From DATAEG01 sp963703085 (lineage in GTDB: Bacteria > Actinomycetota > Actinomycetes > Mycobacteriales > Jatrophihabitantaceae), in NCBI GenBank assembly GCA_963703085.1, contig OY969789.1:1178001-1242000 (forward strand): a DNA stretch of 64,000 bases, in the 5' to 3' direction. The notes under the pieces are model-generated. The model saw only the letters and a list, made by a program, of their open reading frames with translations, was not told where the DNA came from and ran no database searches. This document shows positions 15,658-24,033 of the stretch, in pieces. The position numbers and the translations under genes are program-made. Positions within the stretch are counted from its first letter, which is position 1. Every line of letters starts with the position of its first letter.

Positions 15658-16744
15658 ATGGACGGGCGGGCGCGCAACCGGGCACTGCTGGCGCGTCAGC
15701 AGTTGCTGTCCCGGAGCCGCGCTCGCCCGCTGCAGATGATCGAGCGGCTGGTCGGGATGCAGGCGCAGACACCGCGCAGCCCCTACACCGCGCTGTGGTC
15801 GCGGCTGCACGACTTCGACCCGATGACGCTGTCGCGAGCGATCGCACGGCGCAAAGCGGTACGCATCGCCCTGATGCGCAGCACCATCCACCTCGTCACG
15901 GCCACGGACGCGTTGCTGCTGCGGCCGTTGATGCTCCCGATCGTCATGCGCGAATTGAGCACCCCGACGTGGGCCGCCCCGTTGGTCGGCCTGGACCTCG
16001 AACCGGTGGGCGCCGAGGCGCGCCGGCTGCTGGAAGAACAGCCGCGCACGCCGGCACAACTCGGTGCCGCACTGGCCGAGACGTGGCCGGACCGCTCTCC
16101 CCGGGCGCTGGCGCACGCCGCGCGATCCTTGCTGCCGCTCGTCCAGATCCCGCCGCGCGGGTTGTGGGACGAGGCCGGGCCGACCACGCTGACCACCGCC
16201 GAGCACTGGCTGGGCGAACCGGTCGCCACCGACTCCTCGTGGGACACCGTTGCCTGGCGCTACCTCGCCGCGTACGGGCCGGCTACCGCCGCGGATCTGG
16301 TGGCGTGGTGCAAGGTCACCGGACTGAGCGAGGTGATCGCCCGACTCGCGTCCCAGGTTGACGGTGCTGCACGACCAGACGGGCAAGGAGCTCTACGACG
16401 TGCCGCGCGCGCCGCGGCCGCCGGCGAGCACCCCTGCACCGCCACGGTTTCTGCCCGACTACGACAACGTGCTGCTCTCCCACGCCGATCGCCGGCACAT
16501 CATCACCGACGAGCACCGCAAGGCGCTGCAATCGGTGAACGGCGTGCTGCCCGGCACCGTGCTGGTGGACGGATACGTCGCCGCGCAATGGGCGATCGAG
16601 CGGCGGCGGGAATCGGCCCGGTTGATGATCACCGCATTGGAACCGATCCCCGCCGCAGCTCGCGAGGCGGTCACCGAGGAAGGCCGCGGGCTGCTCACGC
16701 TGCTCGCGGCCTCCTCGGTGAGCCATGTCGTCGAGCTGCACTGA
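15658..16744 (+). pseudogene. winged-helix (HTH_42) AlkZ/YcaQ-like DNA glycosylase, frameshifted
   Basis: The product belongs to the winged-helix DNA-binding family that includes alkylpurine and crosslink glycosylases (AlkZ, YcaQ). It starts at ATG 15658 and carries the QxQ motif in GMQAQTPRSPY (residues about 37-47), then RKAVRIALMRSTIHLVTATDA. Near 16340-16357 the frame changes: the first part ends at EVIARLASQ and the family's C-terminal part (LTVLHDQTGKELYDVP, then RFLPDYDNVLLSHADR) continues in the frame starting near 16358. One extra base around CAGGTTGACG would explain it. The rest is well preserved, so the lesion is recent or a sequencing error. Confidence 0.75.
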
Positions 16745-16759
16745 GCGCAGCTCGACCGA

Positions 16760-19387
16760 TCAGCTGCCCAACTCGCCGGGCAACTGCCCTGCACTCACCT
16801 CCCGCTGACCGCCCTGGTACATCGCGTTGGTGAGCACCGTGTAGGTCGACCGCGTCCAGCTCCGGAAGTTGATGTCGGTACCGGTGAGGGTCACCGAGCC
16901 GGAGCCTTCGCTGAAGGTCACCACGTTTGCCAGGCCATGCAGGTTGTCCGCACCCAACGCGTAGCCGGTGGCCAGCAGGTCACCACTGGTCGGGTACGAG
17001 CTGCCGATCTGGGCGTGCGAGGTGTCGGTCACCTGGTAGGCGGCGTTGTCGTCGAACCACACCGGCCACTGGCTCGGCATTCCCCAGGTCGCTTCCACGT
17101 CGGGGTTATACGTCGTGTTGATCAACGAGCCAGGGATGCTGAACTGGGATTGCTGGGTCGGAGTCGGGTCGGTGATCGGAAGGTTGAGCAATTGCTGCGC
17201 CGTGGTCGACGCAGTACCGATCGCGACGAGATTGCCGCCCGCCTTGACCCATGCCGCCAACTGGTTCCACCCGGTCGTGCCGACACCGCGGGCCCACCCG
17301 AACTGCGGCGGGTACTTCGTGGTGTCCAGCCCGGTGACGATGGACTTCTGCGAAACCCCGCTGGCCAGCACGATCGTGTCGTACAGGTCGCCGAGGTGCG
17401 CATAGTCGTCAGCCGAGACCACGTGGTAGTTGACGTGATCGCGATCGAACATCCACTCCAGCCAGCCACCCGGCATGTTGTTGATGCCGCGCACCAGACC
17501 GATCCGGGCGCCGCTCTTCAACCCCACCGAGGCCACCGACGGCGCTGTCTTGGTCGCGTACACGGCCAGCCCGGTCGTCGTGGCGAAGTCCTGCAGCGCA
17601 GCCCGCGCCTGCCCGGTCGGCGCCACGATCAGCGTGCCCGGCGCGAAGCTGCGGTCCGCGGCGCTGAACGTCGTCGTGGAACGGAACGTCGGGACTCCGG
17701 CCTGCTGCAGCGCAGCCAGCGCGTTGCCGATGCCGTAGGACTCCGGCGGGATCAGGTACGCGCCGTGCGCACCCGGCTGGCCCGGGAAGGCCGGTACCGG
17801 CAGCTGCTTGAGGTTGACGCTCGCCAGCGTCGCGTCGAAGCTGGCCGGCACCGCGTTCACCGTGACCCCGAACAGCATCCCGAGGTTGTTGGTCATCTCG
17901 CTGTAGGGATAGATCAGCGGGCAGGTGGCGCAGGCCCGGGTCGTCTCGGGGTAGTTGCGGGTGGTGAGCAACTGATCGACCCAGGTCCCGGCCGGCTGCG
18001 CGGTGCGGATCACGTACGACCCGGCCGCGTACTGCTTGCCGCCGGCGGTGAACTTGGCCTTCGCCCGGTCCACCTGGACCAAGCCGACGTCGAGGGTCTG
18101 CAGGAGTTCGCGCACCGCGTACTCGTCACGCTGCCCCTTCGGGATGACGTAGGCATACGGCTCGCCCTCGACCGGCTGGCTGATGTTGCGGGTGTTCACC
18201 GTGTAGAGGTTGTCGATCAGCCATTGCGACGGGTTGTCCGCCACGTTCTTGATCTGCACGTACATCGCCGTCTCGGCGTACTGCACCGCCTGCTTCAGCG
18301 TCCACGTGTTGCTGGTGTAGGGAGTGAAGCCCACCCGGCGAACCTGCGAGCCGATCGGCTTGCCGTCCGGGCTGGTGTACGGGTACGCGAGGTCGGTACC
18401 GGTCGCCGTCTCGATCAGGTTCAGCGACGTGCCTCGGTAGCTGTCGTAGTTGGCGACGTCGGCGGTCCACATGATCCCGTAGTCCTGACCCCAGCTGACG
18501 CCGGTGTCGTTCTGCGCGGCGAGCGCCTGCGCACCTACCGTGCCCAGCGTGCTCTGCCCAGCCGTGGTCGACTGGTCGATGTCCGGGCTGACCGGCTCGG
18601 TGTAGGGCGGCAGCGTGATCCGTTGCCCGGTAGTGCCTTGTTGATGCAGCGGTTGGTCCACCACCGGCCAGTACTCCTGCTCCAGCTTCACCAACATCTG
18701 CGTCTCCGGCTGGGTGAACAGGAACCAGTCCCGGTTGTCGTCGTGGCCGGTGTACTTGTTGTAGAGGTCCGGGTAGGTGCGGTTGTAGTCGGTGCCCGCG
18801 GTCTGGTTGAAGTAGTCGACGACGAGCTTCTGACCGTCCGGGTTCGCCGAGAGGACGAAGACCAGCACGCTGTTGTTCAGCACGTTGTTGACGTAGTCGG
18901 AGTTCTCATTGGCAAACCGGTAGAGGAGGTCGACGATCGCCTGGCCGTTGGCCACCTCGGTGGAGTGGATCGTCGCTTCGATGAGGTAGACGGGTTTGGT
19001 CGTGGCCGCGAGCTGCTTCGCCGCCTTCGCGCTCAGACCTTGCGGGTTGGCCAACCGTTTGTTCGCCGTCTTGATCTTGCTCAGATTCCGCAGGTTTGCC
19101 GGCGAGCTCATCACCACGACCGGGAAGTCGTTGCCCAGCCCGGTCTTGCCCGGCACCGAGAACTGCACCCGCGGCGACTTCTGCGCCGCCAGCTTGGCGT
19201 AGTTCTCCACCTGACTGAACCCGGCCAGCTTGCCGGTCGTGCCCATGGCGAAGCCGAAGTACTTCGTCGGCGTCGGCAGCCCGCTGGCCACCCCGGCACT
19301 GCTGGGTGTGCCGCTCGGCGATACCAATAGACCGGTCACCAACAGCGCGGCGACCACCACGCTGTAGAGCCTCTTCTTGTTCCTCAC
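16760..19387 (-). CDS. secreted M14 family zinc carboxypeptidase
   Basis: An 875-residue exported protein; GTG start with GAGGAG upstream and a signal peptide (KKRLYSVVVAALLVTGLLV). The M14 zinc site is visible: TIHSTEVANGQ (HxxE, about residue 145), the substrate motif NPDGQ, the third ligand likely the His of QPLHQQG, and the catalytic Glu likely in NLIETATG. The C-terminal 450 residues include a glutamine-amidotransferase-like segment (RSPVTGLDTTKYPPQFG region, AIGTASTTAQQ) and a beta-rich end. Such enzymes trim peptides or peptidoglycan fragments outside the cell. It is divergent from the transaminase gene. The 797-codon ORF on the opposite strand is a shadow. Confidence 0.85.
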   Translation of the reverse strand: MRNKKRLYSVVVAALLVTGLLVSPSGTPSSAGVASGLPTPTKYFGFAMGTTGKLAGFSQVENYAKLAAQKSPRVQFSVPGKTGLGNDFPVVVMSSPANLRNLSKIKTANKRLANPQGLSAKAAKQLAATTKPVYLIEATIHSTEVANGQAIVDLLYRFANENSDYVNNVLNNSVLVFVLSANPDGQKLVVDYFNQTAGTDYNRTYPDLYNKYTGHDDNRDWFLFTQPETQMLVKLEQEYWPVVDQPLHQQGTTGQRITLPPYTEPVSPDIDQSTTAGQSTLGTVGAQALAAQNDTGVSWGQDYGIMWTADVANYDSYRGTSLNLIETATGTDLAYPYTSPDGKPIGSQVRRVGFTPYTSNTWTLKQAVQYAETAMYVQIKNVADNPSQWLIDNLYTVNTRNISQPVEGEPYAYVIPKGQRDEYAVRELLQTLDVGLVQVDRAKAKFTAGGKQYAAGSYVIRTAQPAGTWVDQLLTTRNYPETTRACATCPLIYPYSEMTNNLGMLFGVTVNAVPASFDATLASVNLKQLPVPAFPGQPGAHGAYLIPPESYGIGNALAALQQAGVPTFRSTTTFSAADRSFAPGTLIVAPTGQARAALQDFATTTGLAVYATKTAPSVASVGLKSGARIGLVRGINNMPGGWLEWMFDRDHVNYHVVSADDYAHLGDLYDTIVLASGVSQKSIVTGLDTTKYPPQFGWARGVGTTGWNQLAAWVKAGGNLVAIGTASTTAQQLLNLPITDPTPTQQSQFSIPGSLINTTYNPDVEATWGMPSQWPVWFDDNAAYQVTDTSHAQIGSSYPTSGDLLATGYALGADNLHGLANVVTFSEGSGSVTLTGTDINFRSWTRSTYTVLTNAMYQGGQREVSAGQLPGELGS

Positions 19388-19781
19388 TGTCGGACTCCTC
19401 GCTCAGGGCACGCGAGGTCCCGCCCCCGTGTGAGCACTCGGATGCCGCGATGGACTGGGCCGCCCAGAGCGCGCCGGGAAGGTACATGCGGGGTGCCCGG
19501 CGAGCCGTGGATCGGTAACCGGTAGTCGCACCGGCGTCTTGTGAACGCGGGGACTGCGGGGGACTGCGGGGAACGGGGGGTATTTCCGATCTTGCTCAGC
19601 CGCCACGCACCGCGCAAGGTCGGTGACCAAACGTCTGCCCAAGACGCGATACAGATGGCACCGAACAGCGCGCGGCATGATCACTTCGTCCGCCCGCCCG
19701 CCGCTCCCGGCAGCGTGGCGTCTTGGTCATCCGATCAGTCGACCCTCGCCGCGCCCAGCTTGCGGCCCTACCCTCACCAGC
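19388..19781. other. 394-bp divergent spacer
   Basis: Lies between the carboxypeptidase (minus) and transaminase (plus) genes and must hold both promoters, but I see no clear boxes or palindromes. A short run of GGGGACTGCG-like direct repeats occurs at 19548-19571. No gene is supported. Confidence 0.5.
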
Positions 19782-21119
19782 ATGAGTGACGTGGCACAGC
19801 ACCGGCTGCTGAAGACCGAGATCCCCGGGCCCCGATCGATTGAGCTGCACGCGCGCAAACAGGCGTCGGTCTCGGCCGGCGTCAGCACCGGTCTGGCCGT
19901 CTACATCGAGCGCGCCGGGGGCGGGATCCTCCTCGACGCCGACGGTAACCAGCTCATCGATCTCGGCGCCGGGATCGCGGTGACCACCGTCGGCAACGCC
20001 GCACCGCGCGTGGTCAGCGCAGTGCAGGAACAGGTCGCCGACTTCACCCATACCTGCTTCATGGTGACGCCGTACGAGGAGTACCTGGCTGTCTGCGAGG
20101 CGTTGAACGAGCTGACGCCGGGCGATCACGAGAAGCGTTCGGTCTTGCTGAACTCCGGGGCCGAGGCGGTGGAGAACGCCGTCAAGATCGCCCGCTCGTA
20201 CACCGGCCGGGACGGCATCGTCGTGTTCGACCACGCCTACCACGGGCGGACCAACCTCACGATGGCGCTGACCGCGAAGTCGATGCCGTACAAACACGGC
20301 TTCGGGCCGTTCGCCGGCGAGATCTACCGGGTGCCGATGGCCTATCCGTACCGCTGGCCGGGCGGTGCCGGCGCGTGTGCGGAGGAGGCATTCGCGGAAA
20401 TCACAGCCCAGATCCACAGCCAAGTCGGCGAGGCGAACACTGCCGCCGTCCTGATCGAACCGATCCAGGGCGAAGGCGGTTTCGTCGTACCGCCACCGGG
20501 CTTTCTCGGCCAGCTCGCCGAGTGGTGCGCGCAGCACGGCATTCTGTTCATCGCCGACGAGATTCAGACCGGCTTCTGCCGCACCGGCGACTGGTTCGCC
20601 TGCGAGCACGAGGGCGTGGTGCCCGACCTGATCACCACCGCGAAGGGTATTGCCGGGGGACTGCCGCTGGCCGGGGTCACCGGCCGGGCCGAGATCATGG
20701 ACTCCATCCATCCCGGTGGCCTCGGCGGGACCTACGGCGGTAACCCGGTCGCCTGTGCAGCGGCGCTCGGGGCGATCGAGACGATGCGGGCCGATGACCT
20801 GCCGAGCCGAGCCCGGGCGATCGAGGCGCTGATGCTGCCACGGCTGCGCACGCTGGCCGAGCGATACCCGTCCATCGGCGACGTCCGCGGCCGCGGCGCG
20901 ATGCTGGCGATCGAGCTGGTCAGTGATGCTGAGGCGAAGACGCCGGGCGCAGCGCTCACCGCTGCGATCAACGGCTACTGCCACGCGCACGGCGTGGTCA
21001 CGCTGACCTGCGGCACGCACGGCAATGTGGTCCGCTTCCTACCGCCGCTCTCGATCAGCGACGACCTGCTGAGCGAGGGCCTCGACGTGCTGGCCGAGGC
21101 GTTCGCCGCCTGCACCTGA
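19782..21119 (+). CDS. gabT: 4-aminobutyrate-2-oxoglutarate transaminase
   Basis: A 445-residue class III PLP aminotransferase. ATG 19782 is chosen because the family N-terminus (LLKTEIPGPRSIELHARKQ) starts soon after; the longer ORF is not protein-like. Visible motifs: cofactor loop NSGAEAVENAVKIAR, FDHAYHGRTNLTMALT, the Asp-containing FIADEIQTGFCRTG, and PLP lysine about 288 in TTAKGIAGGLPLAG, followed by GTYGGNPVACAAAL. It moves the amino group of GABA to 2-oxoglutarate, giving succinic semialdehyde. No gabD is adjacent in the window. Confidence 0.9.
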   Translation: MSDVAQHRLLKTEIPGPRSIELHARKQASVSAGVSTGLAVYIERAGGGILLDADGNQLIDLGAGIAVTTVGNAAPRVVSAVQEQVADFTHTCFMVTPYEEYLAVCEALNELTPGDHEKRSVLLNSGAEAVENAVKIARSYTGRDGIVVFDHAYHGRTNLTMALTAKSMPYKHGFGPFAGEIYRVPMAYPYRWPGGAGACAEEAFAEITAQIHSQVGEANTAAVLIEPIQGEGGFVVPPPGFLGQLAEWCAQHGILFIADEIQTGFCRTGDWFACEHEGVVPDLITTAKGIAGGLPLAGVTGRAEIMDSIHPGGLGGTYGGNPVACAAALGAIETMRADDLPSRARAIEALMLPRLRTLAERYPSIGDVRGRGAMLAIELVSDAEAKTPGAALTAAINGYCHAHGVVTLTCGTHGNVVRFLPPLSISDDLLSEGLDVLAEAFAACT

Positions 21120-21125
21120 CCCCTT

Positions 21126-21183
21126 CCGCGATGATCAAGGCGAGATTCGTGCTCTGGCCCTAATCTCGCCTTGATCATCGCGG
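21126..21183. repeat. REP-like inverted repeat (CGCGATGATCA family), copy 2
   Basis: Arms of 22 bp (21126-21147 and 21162-21183) are perfectly complementary around a 14-nt loop. Both ends share CCGCGATGATCA/TGATCATCGCGG with copy 1. It lies between two same-strand genes (gabT, tsaD) and lacks a U-tract. Confidence 0.85.
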
Positions 21184-21213
21184 GAAATGCGGGGCTCAGT
21201 AGGCTTGTACGCA

Positions 21214-22257
21214 ATGACTGTGGTGCTGGGCATCGAGACCTCGTGCGACGAGACCGGCGTCGGCTTGGTGAGCGACGGCGTGCTGCTCGGCGACGCGCTG
21301 GCCTCGAGCATGGACGAGCACGCCCGCTTCGGCGGTGTCGTCCCGGAGATCGCCGCGCGAGCACACCTGCAGGCGATGGTGCCGGTTACCCGGCGCGCGC
21401 TGGCCAATGCGAACCTGACGCTGGACGACGTCGCAGCCATCGCCGTCACTGCCGGTCCCGGGCTGGCCACGGCATTGCATGTCGGGGTCGCTGCAGCGAA
21501 GGCCTACGCGGTCGCGCTGGACGTCCCCATCTACGCCGTGCACCACCTCGCCGGCCACGCCGCAGCCGACACCCTGGACCACGGTCCGCTGCCGGAGCGC
21601 AGCATCGCGCTGATCGTCTCCGGCGGGCACACCTCGTTGCTCTACGTCGAGGATCTCGTGCGCACCCCGATCGAGCACCTCTCCGACACTCTCGACGACG
21701 CGGCCGGCGAGGCGTTCGACAAGGTGGCTCGACTGCTCGGGCTGCCGTACCCGGGCGGTCCCTCGATCGACCGGGCCGCCCGCGATGGCGACCCGGCCGC
21801 CATCGCATTTCCCCGCCCGCTCAGCGGCGCACACGACCCGCCCTTGGGCTTCTCGTTCTCCGGGCTGAAGACAGCGGTGGCCCGGTACGTCGAACGTGGG
21901 CCCCATCCTGGAGTCTCGGTCGCTGACATCGCAGCGAGCTTCCAGGAGGCCGTTGCCGACAGCCTCGTGACCAAGGCGCTTCGCGCTTGTCGCGACCGCG
22001 GAGTCGACACCCTGGTAATCGTCGGCGGCGTCGCGGCGAACAGCCGGGTGCGCGCGCTAGCCGAGGAGCGCTGCGCGGTGGCCGGCATCGAGCTGCGCAT
22101 CCCGCCGATGCGGTTGTGCACCGACAACGGAGCGATGATTGCCGCTGTTGGCGACCTGTTGGTCCGCGCTGAAGCGCCGCCGACACCACTGAGTTTCGCG
22201 GCCACACCGACCGTCGAGCTGACCGGTGCATTGCTGTACGACACGGTACGAGGATGA
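21214..22257 (+). CDS. tsaD: tRNA N6-adenosine threonylcarbamoyltransferase
   Basis: A 347-residue ASKHA-fold protein. ATG 21214 puts the family start MTVVLGIETSCDETGVGLV at the N-terminus. Metal ligands are in HHLAGHAAAD (HxxxH); other conserved blocks are LIVSGGHTSLL, DDAAGEAFDKVARLLGLPYPGG, GFSFSGLKTAV and IPPMRLCTDNGAMIA. It transfers the threonylcarbamoyl group to A37 of tRNAs reading ANN codons. In most actinomycetes tsaD stands with tsaB, tsaE and rimI; none is next to it here. Confidence 0.95.
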   Translation: MTVVLGIETSCDETGVGLVSDGVLLGDALASSMDEHARFGGVVPEIAARAHLQAMVPVTRRALANANLTLDDVAAIAVTAGPGLATALHVGVAAAKAYAVALDVPIYAVHHLAGHAAADTLDHGPLPERSIALIVSGGHTSLLYVEDLVRTPIEHLSDTLDDAAGEAFDKVARLLGLPYPGGPSIDRAARDGDPAAIAFPRPLSGAHDPPLGFSFSGLKTAVARYVERGPHPGVSVADIAASFQEAVADSLVTKALRACRDRGVDTLVIVGGVAANSRVRALAEERCAVAGIELRIPPMRLCTDNGAMIAAVGDLLVRAEAPPTPLSFAATPTVELTGALLYDTVRG

Positions 22258-22310
22258 GCTCCGACGTGGCAGCGACCCCGCGGCTCTGCGCGACCGAGCT
22301 CACACTTGAG

Positions 22311-22340
22311 TTCAACCATGCTTCAGCTCTTATGGTTGAG
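22311..22340. promoter_or_regulatory. inverted repeat upstream of the FMN reductase gene
   Basis: TTCAACCAT (22311-22319) and ATGGTTGAG (22332-22340) pair at eight of nine positions around 12 bp. Their position 33-62 bp before the ATG suits an operator for a redox- or MerR/MarR-type regulator; the factor is unknown. Confidence 0.4.
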
Positions 22341-22372
22341 CTGACCACCTGCCGAATCGAACGGACGCCTCG

Positions 22373-22951
22373 ATGACCGCCCTGCCTGAGCCTCCCGGCC
22401 GGCTTCGGCTCGTTGTCGTGGTGTCCAGCGGTGCGGTCACCACGTCCGGTCCGGTCATCGCGACATGGTTCCTCGAGCAGGCGCTGCGCCATCCCGACTT
22501 CGACCTCGACGTCGTGGACCTGGCCACCATCGGTCCGTTACCGCACACGCTCGAGCGGACTCCGGCGCTCGCCGAGGTGGCACCGCGGCTGGGAATGGCC
22601 GACGCGTTCGTGTTCATCACCCCGGAGTACAACCACGGCTACCCCGGCGGGCTGAAGAACTTTTTGGACATCTATCGCCACGAATGGTGGGGCAAGCCGG
22701 CCGCCTTCGTCAGCTACGGCGGTCGCTCCGGTGGGCTGCGCGCCGTCGAACAGCTGCGCCAGGTGATCGTCGAGCAGCACATGGTCACCATCCGGGACAG
22801 CCTCAGCTTCGACACCGCACGGCTGCCCGCCGACGTGCCGTTCCCGTCGGATCCGTCCACCTCGGAGGCGGCTGCCGCGATGCTCGACCAGCTCTCCTGG
22901 TGGGCCTCGGCGCTGCGCACGCAGCGCGAGTTGCACCCGTACAAGGCCTGA
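22373..22951 (+). CDS. NADPH-dependent FMN reductase family protein
   Basis: A 192-residue flavodoxin-fold protein. The FMN phosphate region reads VVVVSSGAVTTSGPVIATWFLEQAL, and the characteristic TPEYNHGYPGGLKNFLD and SYGGRSGGLRAVEQLRQ blocks are present. These enzymes pass electrons from NADPH to FMN, quinones, azo compounds or metals. An inverted repeat upstream suggests specific regulation. Confidence 0.85.
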   Translation: MTALPEPPGRLRLVVVVSSGAVTTSGPVIATWFLEQALRHPDFDLDVVDLATIGPLPHTLERTPALAEVAPRLGMADAFVFITPEYNHGYPGGLKNFLDIYRHEWWGKPAAFVSYGGRSGGLRAVEQLRQVIVEQHMVTIRDSLSFDTARLPADVPFPSDPSTSEAAAAMLDQLSWWASALRTQRELHPYKA

Positions 22952-22975
22952 CCCGCGAGTCGGTAAGTTGGCCGG

Positions 22976-23764
22976 ATGACCGACGCGCCGGCATATTTCC
23001 TTCCGCTGGGGGACGGGCGGTACCGACCCACCGACGCGACCACCAGCCCGTGGGACGCCGCGGCGCAGCACGGTGGGCCGCCGACCGCGCTGCTGGCCAC
23101 CGCGATGGACGAGGCACTGGCCGCTCCTGGCATGCGGCTGGCCCGGATCACGGTCGAGTTCCTCGGCCCGATCCCGCGCCGGGACCTGTCGGTGGAGACC
23201 CGGGTGCTGCGCCCGGGCAAGCGCATCATGCTGAGCGAAGCGTCGATGACAGTGGACGGGCGTCCCGTCGCCATCGCCCGGGCCTGGCACATCGCCACCG
23301 GCGCCGCTCCCCCGGCCGACACCAGACGACCGACCAACGATGTTCCGCCGCTTCCGGCTGAGCAGGAGCAGATCTTCTTTCCCGGCCTGACGGACTGGGG
23401 CTACGGCGAGTCGATCGAGTGGCGTTTCGTCCACGGCGGGCTGGACCAGCCCGGACCCGGCGCGGTGTGGACCCGGCTGCGCATCCCGCTTATCGACGGG
23501 CAACCCCGCACCGGGTTGCAACACATGCTGGTGGTGGCAGACGCGGCCAACGGCATCTCCATCGAGCTGCCGATCGCCTCGTGGTTGTCGATTCCTACCG
23601 GTATCACTGCCACCCTGCTCCGGCACACCGCGGCGGAGTGGGTGTACCTGGCTGCCGAGTCCGACGTGGGCAGCGACGGCATCGGCATCACCCTGGGTCA
23701 ACTTGCCGACTCCGCAGGCTCGCTCGGCCAGGTCAGCCAGCCGCTCCTCGTCGCCGGTCGATGA
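22976..23764 (+). CDS. acyl-CoA thioesterase-like double hotdog protein
   Basis: A 262-residue protein with an N-terminal hotdog (AQHGGPPTALLATAMDEALA, then RITVEFLGPIPRRDLSVETRVLRPGKRI) and a second hotdog (QHMLVVADAANGISIELP, then WVYLAAESDVGSDGIGI). This layout matches the TesB-like/acyl-CoA thioesterase family common in actinomycetes. It is 24 bp downstream of the FMN reductase gene and probably co-transcribed with it. Exact acyl specificity is unknown. Confidence 0.75.
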   Translation: MTDAPAYFLPLGDGRYRPTDATTSPWDAAAQHGGPPTALLATAMDEALAAPGMRLARITVEFLGPIPRRDLSVETRVLRPGKRIMLSEASMTVDGRPVAIARAWHIATGAAPPADTRRPTNDVPPLPAEQEQIFFPGLTDWGYGESIEWRFVHGGLDQPGPGAVWTRLRIPLIDGQPRTGLQHMLVVADAANGISIELPIASWLSIPTGITATLLRHTAAEWVYLAAESDVGSDGIGITLGQLADSAGSLGQVSQPLLVAGR

Positions 23765-23847
23765 AGTACCGGCCGGGAATAGATTGCGCACAGGATGCGT
23801 TCGCGTTGACCGTGACCACCGAGCGGACCATCACCGCCCGCCCTGGC

Positions 23848-23910
23848 ATGATGCTCGTGGGCCGGCCCGAGGTCGACCTGATGCGCGTCTCCACCGCGCT
23901 GTGTCGCTGA
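23848..23910 (+). CDS. putative cysteine-responsive leader peptide
   Basis: A 20-residue ORF (MMLVGRPEVDLMRVSTALCR, stop); an in-frame GTG at 23812 could lengthen it. It resembles the short actinobacterial leader peptides ending in a VDL-RV-S-ALCR pattern that precede sulfur and cysteine uptake genes, where ribosome stalling at the final Cys codon is thought to control downstream expression. It is followed by a hairpin (23968-23985) and then the symporter gene, with no other gene between. Recognition is by pattern only. Confidence 0.55.
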   Translation: MMLVGRPEVDLMRVSTALCR

Positions 23911-23967
23911 TCCACCGCACTCCCCCGTCGTCCCGCGGCGTTGACCTGCGACCTCCTTCTCCTCAGC

Positions 23968-23985
23968 GAGCGGCTTGAGCCGCTC
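23968..23985 (+). promoter_or_regulatory. hairpin between leader peptide and symporter gene
   Basis: GAGCGGCT-TG-AGCCGCTC is a perfect inverted repeat 48 bp before the symporter start. A CCTCCTT stretch (anti-Shine-Dalgarno-like) lies at 23952-23958. Both could be part of an attenuation switch coupled to the leader peptide. Confidence 0.4.
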
Positions 23986-24033
23986 CGGTGCGCCGGCACA
24001 CCGCGGCCCCTCCCCGCGAAAGGCACGATCCTC

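Noticed and set aside
16937..19330. 797-codon plus-strand ORF
   Set aside because: Antisense to the M14 carboxypeptidase; Arg- and Val-rich sequence without family motifs, a GC-rich shadow frame.
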